This document shows positions 7,898-16,255 of a stretch of 64,000 nucleotides of DNA, piece after piece. Both the position numbers and the translations under genes were made by a program. The DNA lies in NCBI RefSeq assembly GCF_014696435.1, contig NZ_JACJQG010000001.1, positions 124,001-188,000 on the forward strand, read 5' to 3'. The stretch is from Calothrix anomala FACHB-343. Lineage in GTDB: Bacteria > Cyanobacteriota > Cyanobacteriia > Cyanobacteriales > Nostocaceae. The notes below the pieces were generated by a model. It did no database searches, was not told where the DNA came from, and saw only the letters and a list, made by a program, of their open reading frames with translations. Numbering within the stretch: position 1 is the stretch's first letter; every line of letters begins with the position of its first letter.

Positions 7898-10800
7898 ATG
7901 AAAGTAGTAACCAGAGAATATTCATACCAACTTTCATCTCTACAGCAAGGAATGCTGTTTAATAATTTAGTTGCTCAAAAATCGGGAGTAGATATTGAGC
8001 AGATGATCTGTTTAGTACATGAAAAAATTGATGTTTTTGCCTTTCAACAAGCATGGCAGAAAGTTGGAGAACGACACGCAGTTTTGCGAACTAGCTTTGA
8101 TTGGCAAAGTCAACGAGAACCTCAGCAATATGTACATCAAAAAGTAATCATTCCTCTGGAACAGCAAGATTGGTGTGACTTGTCTGACACAGAACAATCA
8201 ACTAAATTACAAGCCTATCTGCAAAGCGATCGCACTCTTGGCTTTGAGTTAAATGTCGCGCCATTAATGCGCCTTGCATTATTTCATCTGAGAGAATCTG
8301 TCTACCAATTTATTTGGACTTTTCACCATGCTTTGTTAGATGGTCGTTCCTTGTCAATCATTCTTAAGGAAGTGTTCGCTTTTTATGACGCTTTCTGCGA
8401 AGGCAAAGACTTACAACTTCCCCAACCCCGTCCTTATCAAGATCACATTACATGGCTACAGCAACAGGATTGGTGTAAGTCCGAAAGTTTTTGGCGGAAC
8501 TTGCTCAAAGGCTTTACCGCACCCACTCCTTTATTATTAGACTCAAATCCCCGCGATCAAAGCGGTTTTGGCGAGCAAGCAATCCGGCTCTCAGAAAACA
8601 CTACAGCGATGTTGCAGTCTTTAGCACAACAACATCAACTCACAATCAATACTTTAGTACAGGGCGCTTGGGCGATACTTTTGAGTCGTTACAGTGGTGA
8701 AAGCGATATTGTATTTGGTGCTACAAGAGCCTGTCGTCATTCCTCTGTAGCGGGAGCTGAATCAATGGTAGGACTGTTGATCAATACCTTGCCAGTTCGA
8801 GTCAGCGTTTCCGGGGAGAAATCTCTTCTGACTTGGCTCAAAGAATTGCGATCGCAGTGGGTAGCTTTGCGAGACTATGAACATACCCCCCTAGTCAACG
8901 TGCAAAGATGGAGCGATGTGCCACCAGGAAAGCCCTTATTCGATAGTATTTTGGTATTTGAAAACTATGAATTAAATTCGGCTTTACGTTCTCAGGGTGG
9001 TAGATGGCAAAACCTGGAATTCCGGCTAGAAGAACAAACTAACTTTCCTCTGACATTGGTTGGTTATGCAGAGTCAGAACTTTTACTGAAACTCAAATAC
9101 GACCAAAATCTCTTCGATAATGCCAAAATCGCTCGGATGCTGGGACACCTTGAGACTTTATTGTCCAGCATGGCAAATAATCCCTGGCAGTGTTTAGGAG
9201 AATTACCACTATTGACAAGCGATGAAAAACATCAAATGTTAATTGAGTGGAATCATACACAAGCAGATTTTGCAGAGCAACTTTGTATTCATCAACTATT
9301 TGAGGCGCAGGTAGAGCAGACACCCGATGCTGTAGCCGTCGTCTGTGGAGAGGAACAACTAACCTACCAACAGTTGAACTGTAGAGCTAATCAGTTAGCC
9401 CATCACTTGAAGCAACTGGGTGTTAAGCCTGGGGTGTTAGTTGCTGTATATTTAGAGCGATCGCTAGAAATGATTCCGACGGTGCTAGGGATTTTAAAAG
9501 CTGGAGGTGCATACGTGCCACTAGAACCCAGTTTTCCGAAAGCACGCATTCAATTACTGCTGTCTTCTCTAGAAATTAACTGTATAGTCACCCAAACTTG
9601 GTTGTTACCTAATATTCATGAGCTAGAACTGATCGCACTACAACACTTAATCTGTTTGGATCAATCTGCACATACTCAATCTGTATGGCAAGTTGGACAT
9701 CAGCAGGTATGGAATCGTTCTTATCTAGATTTACTGCCTACAGAAAATTTACCGACATCTGCCAATTCAAATGATATTGCCTATGTGATTTTTACTTCTG
9801 GCTCTACAGGCACACCAAAAGGGGTTGTGGTTCGTCATCAACCAGTAATCAACCTGATTGAGTGGGTTAACAAAACATTTAATATTAATTCTGCTGACAG
9901 AGTTTTATTTATCACATCCTTGTGTTTTGACCTGTCAGTTTATGACATTTTCGGATTATTAGCCGCAGGTGGTTCAATTCGGGTTGTCCCTAGCGATGAT
10001 GTGCGAGATCCAGAAGCTTTGTTGCACATTCTTTGCCATGAGCCAATCACATTCTGGGACTCTGCACCGCCTGCACTGCAACAACTCGCTGGCTTTTTCT
10101 CCCAGGTTCAACAAAGTAATTGCCATCCCCAATTGCGGCTAGTATTTATGAGCGGTGATTGGATACCAGTCACACTGCCAGATTTACTTAAAGCTACCTT
10201 CCCAGGAGTAGAAGTAATTAGTTTGGGTGGTGCAACGGAAGCAACAGTTTGGTCTAATTATTATCCCATTGGCAAAGTCGAGCCACATTGGAAGAGTATT
10301 CCCTATGGTAAACCCATCCAAAACGCTGAATATTACATTCTTGATGATTATCTTAATCCCTGTCCGATTGGTGTTTCTGGGGAATTGCATATTGGTGGAG
10401 AATGTTTAGCCTCTGGCTATTTAAATCAACCCGAACTTACAGCCCAAAAATTCATTCCCAATCCTTTTAGCGACAAAAAATCAGCACGACTCTATAAAAC
10501 AGGAGACTTAGCTCGCTATCTGGCTGATGGTAACATTGAATTTCTCGGTCGGATTGACCATCAGGTAAAGATTCGCGGTTTCCGCATCGAGTTGGGAGAA
10601 ATTGAGAGTGTATTAGCACAACACGACTGTGTACAGGAAACTGTAGTTATAGCGCGGGAAGATGAGCCAGGAAATAAGCGATTAGTAGCTTATGTAGTAG
10701 TCAATGGTGAGTCTAAACCGACGATGAATGAATTGCGGCGTTTTCTGCGAGAGAAATTGCCAGATTATATGATTCCATCTGCCTTTGTTGCGATCGCCAA

Positions 10801-11977
10801 AATTCCCCTGACTCCTAATGGTAAGGTAGACCGCCGCGCTTTGCCCATCCCTGACCAAAGCCGACCAGAATTAGAAAAAGCCTTTGTTTCGCCAAAAAAC
10901 ACCGTAGAAATCGAGTTAACGCAAATTTGGTCAGCGATTTTAGGTATTAAGTCAATTGGCATCAGCGATAATTTCTTTGATTTGGGCGGAGATTCCCTAT
11001 TAGCGGTAAAATTATTTACACAAATCGAAAAGAAATTTGGTCAAAAACTTCCCCTAGCTACTTTGTTACAATCACCGACTATAGAACAATTAGCTAGCAT
11101 TCTCAGTCAATCAAATACACTAGCTTCTTGGTCTTCTCTGGTAACTATTCAGCCTGGTAGCAGTGAGAAACGCCCTTTATTCTTAATCCATGCCTTGGGA
11201 GGTAATGTAATTGGCTACCAAAGTCTAGTGCGTTACCTGGGTAAAGAACAACCTGTGTATGGGTTACAAGCACAAGGACTTGATGGTAAACAAGCTCCCC
11301 ACACGAGAGTTGAGGACATGGCATCTCACTACATCAAAGAAATGCGCACTGTTCAACCGCATGGCCCCTATCTGTTGGGTGGTTTCTCTAGTGGCGGGAC
11401 AGTTGCTTTTGAAATGGCGCGTCAGTTAGTTGCTCAAGGCGATCGCGTGGCTTTACTAGCTATGTTTGATACATATAGCCCTAGTTTGTATATCAATAAT
11501 CCTTCCCTATTGCGTACACTTTATGTCTATTTGCTAACCTTCTGGCGACTGAGATCAACAGATAGATGGAACTATTTTCTCGCCAAACTAGATTGGTTGG
11601 GATCTATGTTAACTGGGAAACCAAGCAGCAAGTTTGACTTGTGGAATGAACACTCTTTTACTGAAGATGCCAACCCTTACAACATGGCATTAATAGAAGC
11701 TCTCAAGCAAGCGACAATGGCGGATTATATACCACAACCCTATGCTGGTAAGGTAACTTTATTTACTACTAATGAAGTATTGAGATGGTGTCAGTTCAAA
11801 CCCTGTAGAGGCTGGAAGGGAATGGCTAAACAAGGAGTGGAGATTCACGAGGTTCCTGGGACACATCTCGGTATGCTGGGAGAACCAACGGTGCAGACTT
11901 TAGCCAAAAAATTAATTGTTTGCTTAGAACAGGCACAAGCAGAGAATCAGGTATTCAGCAGTTTCACTTTTAATTGA
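7898..11977 (+). CDS. Single-module NRPS (C-A-PCP-TE), predicted cysteine-activating
   Basis: 1359 residues from the ATG at 7898; a TTG at 7838 would add 20 unlikely residues. Domains in order: condensation (about 5-430) with intact HHALLDG near 144; adenylation (about 450-980) with TSGSTGTPKG near 632, FDLSVYDIFG near 677, YKTGDLARY and the lysine of NGKVDRRALP; carrier with the phosphopantetheine serine in DLGGDSLLAVK near 1031; type I thioesterase (about 1080-1350) with GFSSGG near 1162 and a late GTHLG histidine. My hand-read specificity code is D-L-Y-S-F-S-L-V-W-K, closest to the cysteine code DLYNLSLIWK. The C domain is not of the heterocyclisation type. The order equals EntF. No partner synthetase, MbtH or transporter is adjacent, so the product is unknown. 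Confidence 0.9.
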   Translation: MKVVTREYSYQLSSLQQGMLFNNLVAQKSGVDIEQMICLVHEKIDVFAFQQAWQKVGERHAVLRTSFDWQSQREPQQYVHQKVIIPLEQQDWCDLSDTEQSTKLQAYLQSDRTLGFELNVAPLMRLALFHLRESVYQFIWTFHHALLDGRSLSIILKEVFAFYDAFCEGKDLQLPQPRPYQDHITWLQQQDWCKSESFWRNLLKGFTAPTPLLLDSNPRDQSGFGEQAIRLSENTTAMLQSLAQQHQLTINTLVQGAWAILLSRYSGESDIVFGATRACRHSSVAGAESMVGLLINTLPVRVSVSGEKSLLTWLKELRSQWVALRDYEHTPLVNVQRWSDVPPGKPLFDSILVFENYELNSALRSQGGRWQNLEFRLEEQTNFPLTLVGYAESELLLKLKYDQNLFDNAKIARMLGHLETLLSSMANNPWQCLGELPLLTSDEKHQMLIEWNHTQADFAEQLCIHQLFEAQVEQTPDAVAVVCGEEQLTYQQLNCRANQLAHHLKQLGVKPGVLVAVYLERSLEMIPTVLGILKAGGAYVPLEPSFPKARIQLLLSSLEINCIVTQTWLLPNIHELELIALQHLICLDQSAHTQSVWQVGHQQVWNRSYLDLLPTENLPTSANSNDIAYVIFTSGSTGTPKGVVVRHQPVINLIEWVNKTFNINSADRVLFITSLCFDLSVYDIFGLLAAGGSIRVVPSDDVRDPEALLHILCHEPITFWDSAPPALQQLAGFFSQVQQSNCHPQLRLVFMSGDWIPVTLPDLLKATFPGVEVISLGGATEATVWSNYYPIGKVEPHWKSIPYGKPIQNAEYYILDDYLNPCPIGVSGELHIGGECLASGYLNQPELTAQKFIPNPFSDKKSARLYKTGDLARYLADGNIEFLGRIDHQVKIRGFRIELGEIESVLAQHDCVQETVVIAREDEPGNKRLVAYVVVNGESKPTMNELRRFLREKLPDYMIPSAFVAIAKIPLTPNGKVDRRALPIPDQSRPELEKAFVSPKNTVEIELTQIWSAILGIKSIGISDNFFDLGGDSLLAVKLFTQIEKKFGQKLPLATLLQSPTIEQLASILSQSNTLASWSSLVTIQPGSSEKRPLFLIHALGGNVIGYQSLVRYLGKEQPVYGLQAQGLDGKQAPHTRVEDMASHYIKEMRTVQPHGPYLLGGFSSGGTVAFEMARQLVAQGDRVALLAMFDTYSPSLYINNPSLLRTLYVYLLTFWRLRSTDRWNYFLAKLDWLGSMLTGKPSSKFDLWNEHSFTEDANPYNMALIEALKQATMADYIPQPYAGKVTLFTTNEVLRWCQFKPCRGWKGMAKQGVEIHEVPGTHLGMLGEPTVQTLAKKLIVCLEQAQAENQVFSSFTFN

Positions 11978-12000
11978 CGCCTGAAAACTCATTATCACAG

Positions 12001-12030
12001 CAACAAAAAACCCCGGTAACTAACCGGGGT
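12001..12030 (-). terminator. Intrinsic terminator of psb34
   Basis: Read on the minus strand: ACCCCGGT, a short loop, ACCGGGGT, then six T. It lies about 70 bases beyond the psb34 stop and points the right way. It also sits 23 bases after the NRPS stop, where it may act less well on the plus strand. Confidence 0.85.
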
Positions 12031-12097
12031 GATGAGGAAGAGGTTTATTGACTATGAGATATCCTGATACCGAAATCAGAAAATTTAATTAAAAATT

Positions 12098-12268
12098 TTA
12101 GCTAACGCTTAAACCTACTAAAACAAGGGTGGTAACAAGTAATGTAGCGAATCCAGCTTGTAAGAGGTATTGGCGTTGTTCCCAAATTGTTGGGTATTCA
12201 GCGTAGTAAATCTGAGGTTCTGTTGCGTAGTTGTTGAGAACGCCGTCTTCATTAATTGTTGTATACAT
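12098..12268 (-). CDS. psb34: Psb34-like protein (Ssl1498 family)
   Basis: A 56-residue protein found by reading the minus strand from the ATG at 12268. It starts MYTTINEDGVLNNYATEP, has a conserved YYAEYP segment at about 21-26, and ends in one hydrophobic helix (about 36-55). This pattern is that of the Ssl1498 light-harvesting-like family, whose members (Psb34) bind photosystem II assembly intermediates in the thylakoid membrane and are related to the high-light-inducible proteins. Its own promoter with an HLR1-like site and its own terminator are visible, so it is a monocistronic unit. Confidence 0.88.
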   Translation of the reverse strand: MYTTINEDGVLNNYATEPQIYYAEYPTIWEQRQYLLQAGFATLLVTTLVLVGLSVS

Positions 12269-12285
12269 AGTTTTTTCTCTCGCCT

Positions 12286-12332
12286 TGTTAACTTATGTAA
12301 CTAAATTTAACAAGTTTGTTACAAATAGTCAA
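12286..12332 (-). promoter_or_regulatory. psb34 promoter with HLR1-like site
   Basis: On the minus strand, TTGACT (12332-12327) and TAAATT (12309-12304) are separated by exactly 17 bases, a good sigma-70 type promoter. Just downstream (12301-12286) is GTTACATAAGTTAACA, which fits the HLR1 consensus (G/T)TTACA-WW-NN-(G/T)TTACA with one mismatch. HLR1 is the known binding site of the response regulator RpaB. Its place at the presumed start of transcription would suit repression in low light. Confidence 0.6.
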
Positions 12333-12436
12333 CACTGCTTGACAAATAATTATGGATACTATCCATAAATGAGACTTATCAATGATGGGGATGAGGAGAC
12401 TTGGGAGACTTTCGGCAAAAATCTCTCGCTCCGAAA

Positions 12437-12494
12437 AAGCCTTCAGGCTCAAGCCTGAGGCTATACGAACAAAGCCCACCTGCGTGGGCTAAAA
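12437..12494. repeat. Short hairpin repeats
   Basis: Two back-to-back hairpins, AGCCTTCAGGCT/AGCCTGAGGCT and AGCCCACC/GGTGGGCT-like arms around TGCGTGGGCT. They resemble the inner part of the 161-bp MITE but have no matching terminal repeats, so this may be a decayed relative. Confidence 0.45.
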
Positions 12495-12592
12495 TGCTTT
12501 ATTTTTATAGTTTGTGTAGACAAACTTGGTATAGTAGCCGTAGCCAGAGCTGATGGCGACTGTGAAAACATGCCCTAGTCCCTAGCCCCTAT

Positions 12593-12970
12593 TTACTTAA
12601 CTTCGCTGGGTTCAAACTTAGCTATTTTGCCTTTCTTGATAGCGACAACGACATCGTAGGTAGTACAGTAAGCGATGGTCACATCGTTGGCTTTGTTGTA
12701 AAGATTAACTACCATACCTGCACCGCCAGGTTGTACAGAAATTGGCTCTAAATCGCCAAAAAAGTAACGGCGTAAAGCGTCACCGCTACCAAATTCACCT
12801 TTATGCTTGGAAAGAAATTCAATTTTTTGTTGAGGAGTTAAGCCTGTTGCATCTTTGGCTTCTGCGGCTGAGGCTTGAGCTAGTAAAGGATTGATGGCTT
12901 TAATGGGAGTATCCCAAATTGTAAAACAACCAACTAAAGCAACTGTTGTGAGTATGGGGGCGAGTTTCAT
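12593..12970 (-). CDS. Small secreted protein, unknown function
   Basis: A 125-residue protein with an N-terminal signal peptide (MKLAPILTTVALVGCFTIW, hydrophobic core about 5-18; likely cleaved after LLAQA near 33). The Cys at 15 is inside the hydrophobic core, so a lipoprotein is possible but less likely. The mature part has FLSKHKGEFGSGDALRRYFFGDLEP and a Gly/Val-rich C-terminus with IAYCTTYDVVVAIKKGKI. No family recognised. It stands alone. Confidence 0.7.
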   Translation of the reverse strand: MKLAPILTTVALVGCFTIWDTPIKAINPLLAQASAAEAKDATGLTPQQKIEFLSKHKGEFGSGDALRRYFFGDLEPISVQPGGAGMVVNLYNKANDVTIAYCTTYDVVVAIKKGKIAKFEPSEVK

Positions 12971-13279
12971 TTGTGACTCCTAATCTGGTACATCTGGCGA
13001 ACAACCTCAATATCGTTGTTGCGACTGAAGCCTGTGTGAAACTCAACTATTATTTTGATGAATTTATGCGTTGAGAAATTTAATTTAGTTCTCAGCGTTT
13101 GCTCATAGAGGAATGGTAGTTTTAATTGATTGAAGAAAGGCAGAGGGCAGTCTCGATGAACAAAGGAAAAGGGGGACAAGGAGGACAAGGGAGAAATCAC
13201 TCTTTCAAGCTAGCCCCTCATGGGAAAAGTCTACAACTAAATATGAAAATCTGTCTTGCCAATACCCAATGCCCAATGA

Positions 13280-13326
13280 CGCCACTTGCTTTAAGCCGGG
13301 AAACCCGTCCAACGCAGTGGCTCCCC
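13280..13326. repeat. Dispersed hairpin repeat (GCCACT...CAGTGGC type)
   Basis: GCCACTTGCTTTAAGCCGGG followed by AAACCCGTCCAACGCAGTGGC (split for length) folds on CGGG/CCCG and GCCAC/GTGGC. A related structure with the same CTTTAAG and CCAACG loops is found at 61132-61170 after tsf. The rest of the 12971-13383 gap holds GGGGGACAAGGAGGACAAGG-type short repeats and no gene. Confidence 0.55.
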
Positions 13327-13349
13327 AATGCCCATTTCAAGCTAGAAGG

Positions 13350-13384
13350 TGACTAATGACTAATGACTAATGACTAATGACTAA
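13350..13384. repeat. Heptamer STRR array, TGACTAA x5
   Basis: Five TGACTAA units run directly into the EamA gene: the last A of the array is the first base of the ATG used as start codon (13384). Confidence 0.88.
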
Positions 13385-14433
13385 TGAAAAGACAACACAG
13401 CCTGAGCGATAAAATTCCAGGGAAAGTCTATCTCTGGCTAGCGATTCTCATCTTTGGCGCATCTAGTGCAGTCACCCGCAAGTTAACAGAAATTGGTGCT
13501 CAGAATTTAATAGGCGATCGCAATCCCATCTCTTTATGTAATGTTTTATTTGTTGGGAATCTTTGCGCTTTGCTGATAACTATCCCAATTTACTGGCGAC
13601 AGTGGAAGCCAGCAAAGTTACGCCAGCTATCTAAAAGAGACTGGAACAGCCTCACCATTGTTGCTATTTTATCGGGGGCGCTGGTTCCTGGGTTAATTTT
13701 TCAAGCTTTAGCGATCGCACCTGTGAATAATATAGTTCTCATCGGACGCTTGGAACCACCGTTAACTTTGGCTTTTTCTTTTTGGTTATTGCGAGAACGG
13801 GTAACTAAATGGGAAACTGGTGGTGCGATCGCGGCATTTATTGGTGTAAGTCTCACCATTATCCTTCAGCCTCCTAGCCAAACAATGATGAGCATGGGCA
13901 GCTTGCACTTAGGTTTAGGGGAAATTTTAACAGCGATCGCTGCTTTAGCTGCTGCTATTTCGACAATTATTGGTAAAAAATATTTATCTCACGTGCCTTT
14001 AGGCATTTACAGTATATTTCGTAATGCTCTAGGAACTATAATTTTTTTCTGCATTGCTTTAGGGCTATATGGTAGAGAGCATTTTATGGATGTATTCTCG
14101 CCTTTTCTGTGGCAATGGATGTTAGTTTATGCTGCTGTAATTGTCGTTCTTGGACAGTTTTTTTGGCTTCAAGGTTTAAGAAATTCTACAGTATCCACAG
14201 CTTCTTTAATCGGTTCATTTACACCGATAGTAGGTATCATTGCTGCTTTTTTGGTATTAAATGAAGCCCCTAATATGGCTCAATATATTGGTGGTAGCTT
14301 GATTTTAGCAGGCATATTTATCAGTCAGCTTGGTATGAAACGTCAAACTGCTCGTGTAATTGCATCACCTCAGTTAAGTTCTACTCAGATAGAACAGAAA
14401 ATAGACATGGGTATGGGATTTAAAGGACTTTAA
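13384..14433 (+). CDS. EamA-family (DMT superfamily) transporter 1
   Basis: A 349-residue integral membrane protein with about ten hydrophobic helices in two EamA halves (about 15-155 and 180-330). Family landmarks are LIFGASSAVTRKL near the start, LGRLEPPLTLAFSFWLLRERVTKWE-like sequence closing the first half, and FTPIVGIIAAFLVLNEAPNMAQYIGGSLILAG at the end of the second. It probably exports or exchanges a small metabolite across the inner membrane; the substrate cannot be told. The start codon is formed by a heptamer array and has no Shine-Dalgarno, so translation may begin elsewhere. A miniature element starts 4 bp after the stop codon. Confidence 0.88.
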   Translation: MKRQHSLSDKIPGKVYLWLAILIFGASSAVTRKLTEIGAQNLIGDRNPISLCNVLFVGNLCALLITIPIYWRQWKPAKLRQLSKRDWNSLTIVAILSGALVPGLIFQALAIAPVNNIVLIGRLEPPLTLAFSFWLLRERVTKWETGGAIAAFIGVSLTIILQPPSQTMMSMGSLHLGLGEILTAIAALAAAISTIIGKKYLSHVPLGIYSIFRNALGTIIFFCIALGLYGREHFMDVFSPFLWQWMLVYAAVIVVLGQFFWLQGLRNSTVSTASLIGSFTPIVGIIAAFLVLNEAPNMAQYIGGSLILAGIFISQLGMKRQTARVIASPQLSSTQIEQKIDMGMGFKGL

Positions 14434-14436
14434 CAC

Positions 14437-14560
14437 AATACAGTTCAGTTAAGAATAATTGTAGGTTGGGTAGAGCGAAAGCAAAACCCAACAAAGCCGC
14501 TTTGATGTTGGGTTGAGGAACGAAACCCAACCTACTTCTTTTCAAGTTTTTGATGCTAAC
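14437..14560. mobile_element. MITE-like element with AATACAGTTCAGTTA end, copy 1
   Basis: It starts AATACAGTTCAGTTAAG and holds an inner palindrome GTAGGTTGGGT...ACCCAACCTAC, matching the element at 19555. The right end is cut short at GCTAAC, where another element begins at once. It sits 4 bp after the EamA stop codon. Confidence 0.7.
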
Positions 14561-14688
14561 TTACAGCAGTTTTCACCTATTTGAAGCACATCTGTCGTAG
14601 GGAACATCGACAATCTTTTGGTACATACAATAATTTTACTGGTGCCGTGCCCCTACAGCCTGGTCTATTTACCTGAAAATAGCTGTAA
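14561..14688. mobile_element. MITE-like element with TTACAGC ends, copy 1
   Basis: Ends TTACAGCAGTTTTCA (14561-14575) and TGAAAATAGCTGTAA (14674-14688) are inverted repeats. The inside includes GGTGCCGTGCCCCTACAG. The copy at 45099-45230 is the same element in the opposite orientation. Confidence 0.75.
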
Positions 14689-14727
14689 CAAATCAATTTG
14701 ACATTTGAAATTTTAGATTGGGGATTA

Positions 14728-14763
14728 CCCGGAGTCAAGGTTTAACTGACTCCGGGATTTTCA
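14728..14763 (+). terminator. Hairpin with T-run, possible terminator
   Basis: CCCGGAGTCA and TGACTCCGGG form a perfect 10-bp stem with a 9-base loop, followed by ATTTTTC. It is about 295 bp beyond the EamA stop, with two miniature elements in between that could have separated it from its gene. Confidence 0.6.
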
Positions 14764-15048
14764 ATAATTATGGGAACTAGTAATTATCATCTTCAGTCGT
14801 CATACCTAAATATGTGTATCTTTTAATAGATACATAAGTTCAATGCTTGGCAGATAAAGTGTTTGAGATTATTAAGACGCCTTTCTACAAATTCAGGACT
14901 TACGCAAAGGTAACTAAAAAATGAACCGCAGAGAAGGCAGAGTTCACAGAGGAATAAAAGTTTGAGAGGTTTGATGCATGAGTCCTAAAATTGTTATAGA
15001 AAAAAGCTTTAACTCTATTAGAAACTTATTACAGTGGTATCAGCAGAT

Positions 15049-15972
15049 ATGAATATTAAGAAGCGTAAATTGTTGATTGGTTCTTTGTTTGCTGTATTGG
15101 TATGTGTACCTTTTGGTGTTGCAACTACCAGCAAAATATTAGCAGCAAATCCAATTCTGCAAGTGGCACAAGCAAGGTCTGCCTATAACCAATATATGCG
15201 TCAAGGTTACACTGCTACTAGGCAGAGAAATTACCGCAGAGCTTTAGGATTTTTTCAGCAAGCATTACAAGCAAGACCTGGAGATAGATACGCTAATGCA
15301 GCTATTAGAAACGTTCAAGGTTATATGCGAGGTCGGAAAACGTTAATCGGCTTTGTACCGGGTAAACCTGGTAGAGTCAGATCCGCCGCATCAAGGGGAA
15401 CTTGCTTTCAAAATGCAGATGTAGCGATTCCTTTAATTCCTAGTAGTAAGGAAGCTCAACACACCACAAAAGATCATCCTACATTCTTTTTCTACATTCC
15501 AAAAACTTCTAAAACAGTAGCAGGACTCGAATTTGCTTTGCGGGAAACTCCCGATAGCGATCCTATATATAAAGAAACTTTCCCGCCAGTTGGAGAAGCG
15601 GGAATTGTGAGCGTTACTTTACCTGCTAATCAACCAGCTTTACAAGCAGATAAAGAATATTATTGGAATTTTTCGATGATTTGCGATCCTAACAGTCGCG
15701 ATTTAGATGTCTTCCTAGAAGGCACAATTGAAGTCATGCAGGATGAAAACATTGCTGCTCAGATACAAGAAACATCCAAACCTTTAGATCGTGCGGTTCT
15801 CTATGCAACTGCTGGCTTTTGGGAAGACGCCATTAGCATTTTAGCTGATTTACGCCGTCAAAATCCCAATAATCCAGAAATTCAACAATATTGGGCAGAT
15901 TTATTAAAATCCGTGAACCTGGAACAGGTGACAGATAAGCCTTTATTACCTTGTTGTACTCCCCAGAGTTGA
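15049..15972 (+). CDS. Secreted DUF928-type protein with TPR segment
   Basis: 307 residues from the ATG at 15049; a GTG at 15034 is the other option. A signal peptide (KLLIGSLFAVLVCVPFGV) is followed by a TPR-like helix pair (about 45-95, with ALGFFQQALQARPGDRYA). The rest resembles the cyanobacterial DUF928 family: RGTCFQNADVAIPLIPS, FFFYIPKTSK, GLEFALRET and EYYWNFSMICDPNSRD. DUF928 genes often occur near CHAT or two-partner secretion genes in cyanobacteria; here that locus is 30 kb away. It is probably periplasmic; function unknown. Confidence 0.72.
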   Translation: MNIKKRKLLIGSLFAVLVCVPFGVATTSKILAANPILQVAQARSAYNQYMRQGYTATRQRNYRRALGFFQQALQARPGDRYANAAIRNVQGYMRGRKTLIGFVPGKPGRVRSAASRGTCFQNADVAIPLIPSSKEAQHTTKDHPTFFFYIPKTSKTVAGLEFALRETPDSDPIYKETFPPVGEAGIVSVTLPANQPALQADKEYYWNFSMICDPNSRDLDVFLEGTIEVMQDENIAAQIQETSKPLDRAVLYATAGFWEDAISILADLRRQNPNNPEIQQYWADLLKSVNLEQVTDKPLLPCCTPQS

Positions 15973-16009
15973 GATTTCTGGGGGCTAGGGGACAAATGAA
16001 TATTGACTC

Positions 16010-16037
16010 TTGTACAGACGCGATTAATCGCGTCTCT
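16010..16037 (+). repeat. Dispersed 28-bp palindrome, copy 2
   Basis: TTGTACAGACGCGATTAATC followed by GCGTCTCT, identical to copy 1, in the spacer between two converging genes. Copies of AATTTTGAATT-type short repeats follow to 16240. Confidence 0.85.
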
Positions 16038-16255
16038 AACAAATTACCAATGACCTTTTTTGAATTCAAAATGCAAAATTCAAAATTCAAAATAGAGGAA
16101 AAGAGTAATTTTGAATTAATTAATCCTTCGAGTCAAAGCCCCACCACAATCTCTGATTTGGTGGTCTTTAATTAGTGGTGAGTCCAAGCTCCCACTAATT
16201 GTCTTTAATTTTGAATTTTGAATTTTTAATTTTGAATTGGAGCGAAGCGACTTGA

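Noticed and set aside
13126-13356. Frame of 76 codons on the plus strand before the EamA gene
   Set aside because: It is composed of GGACAAGG repeats and a dispersed hairpin; no conserved protein features.
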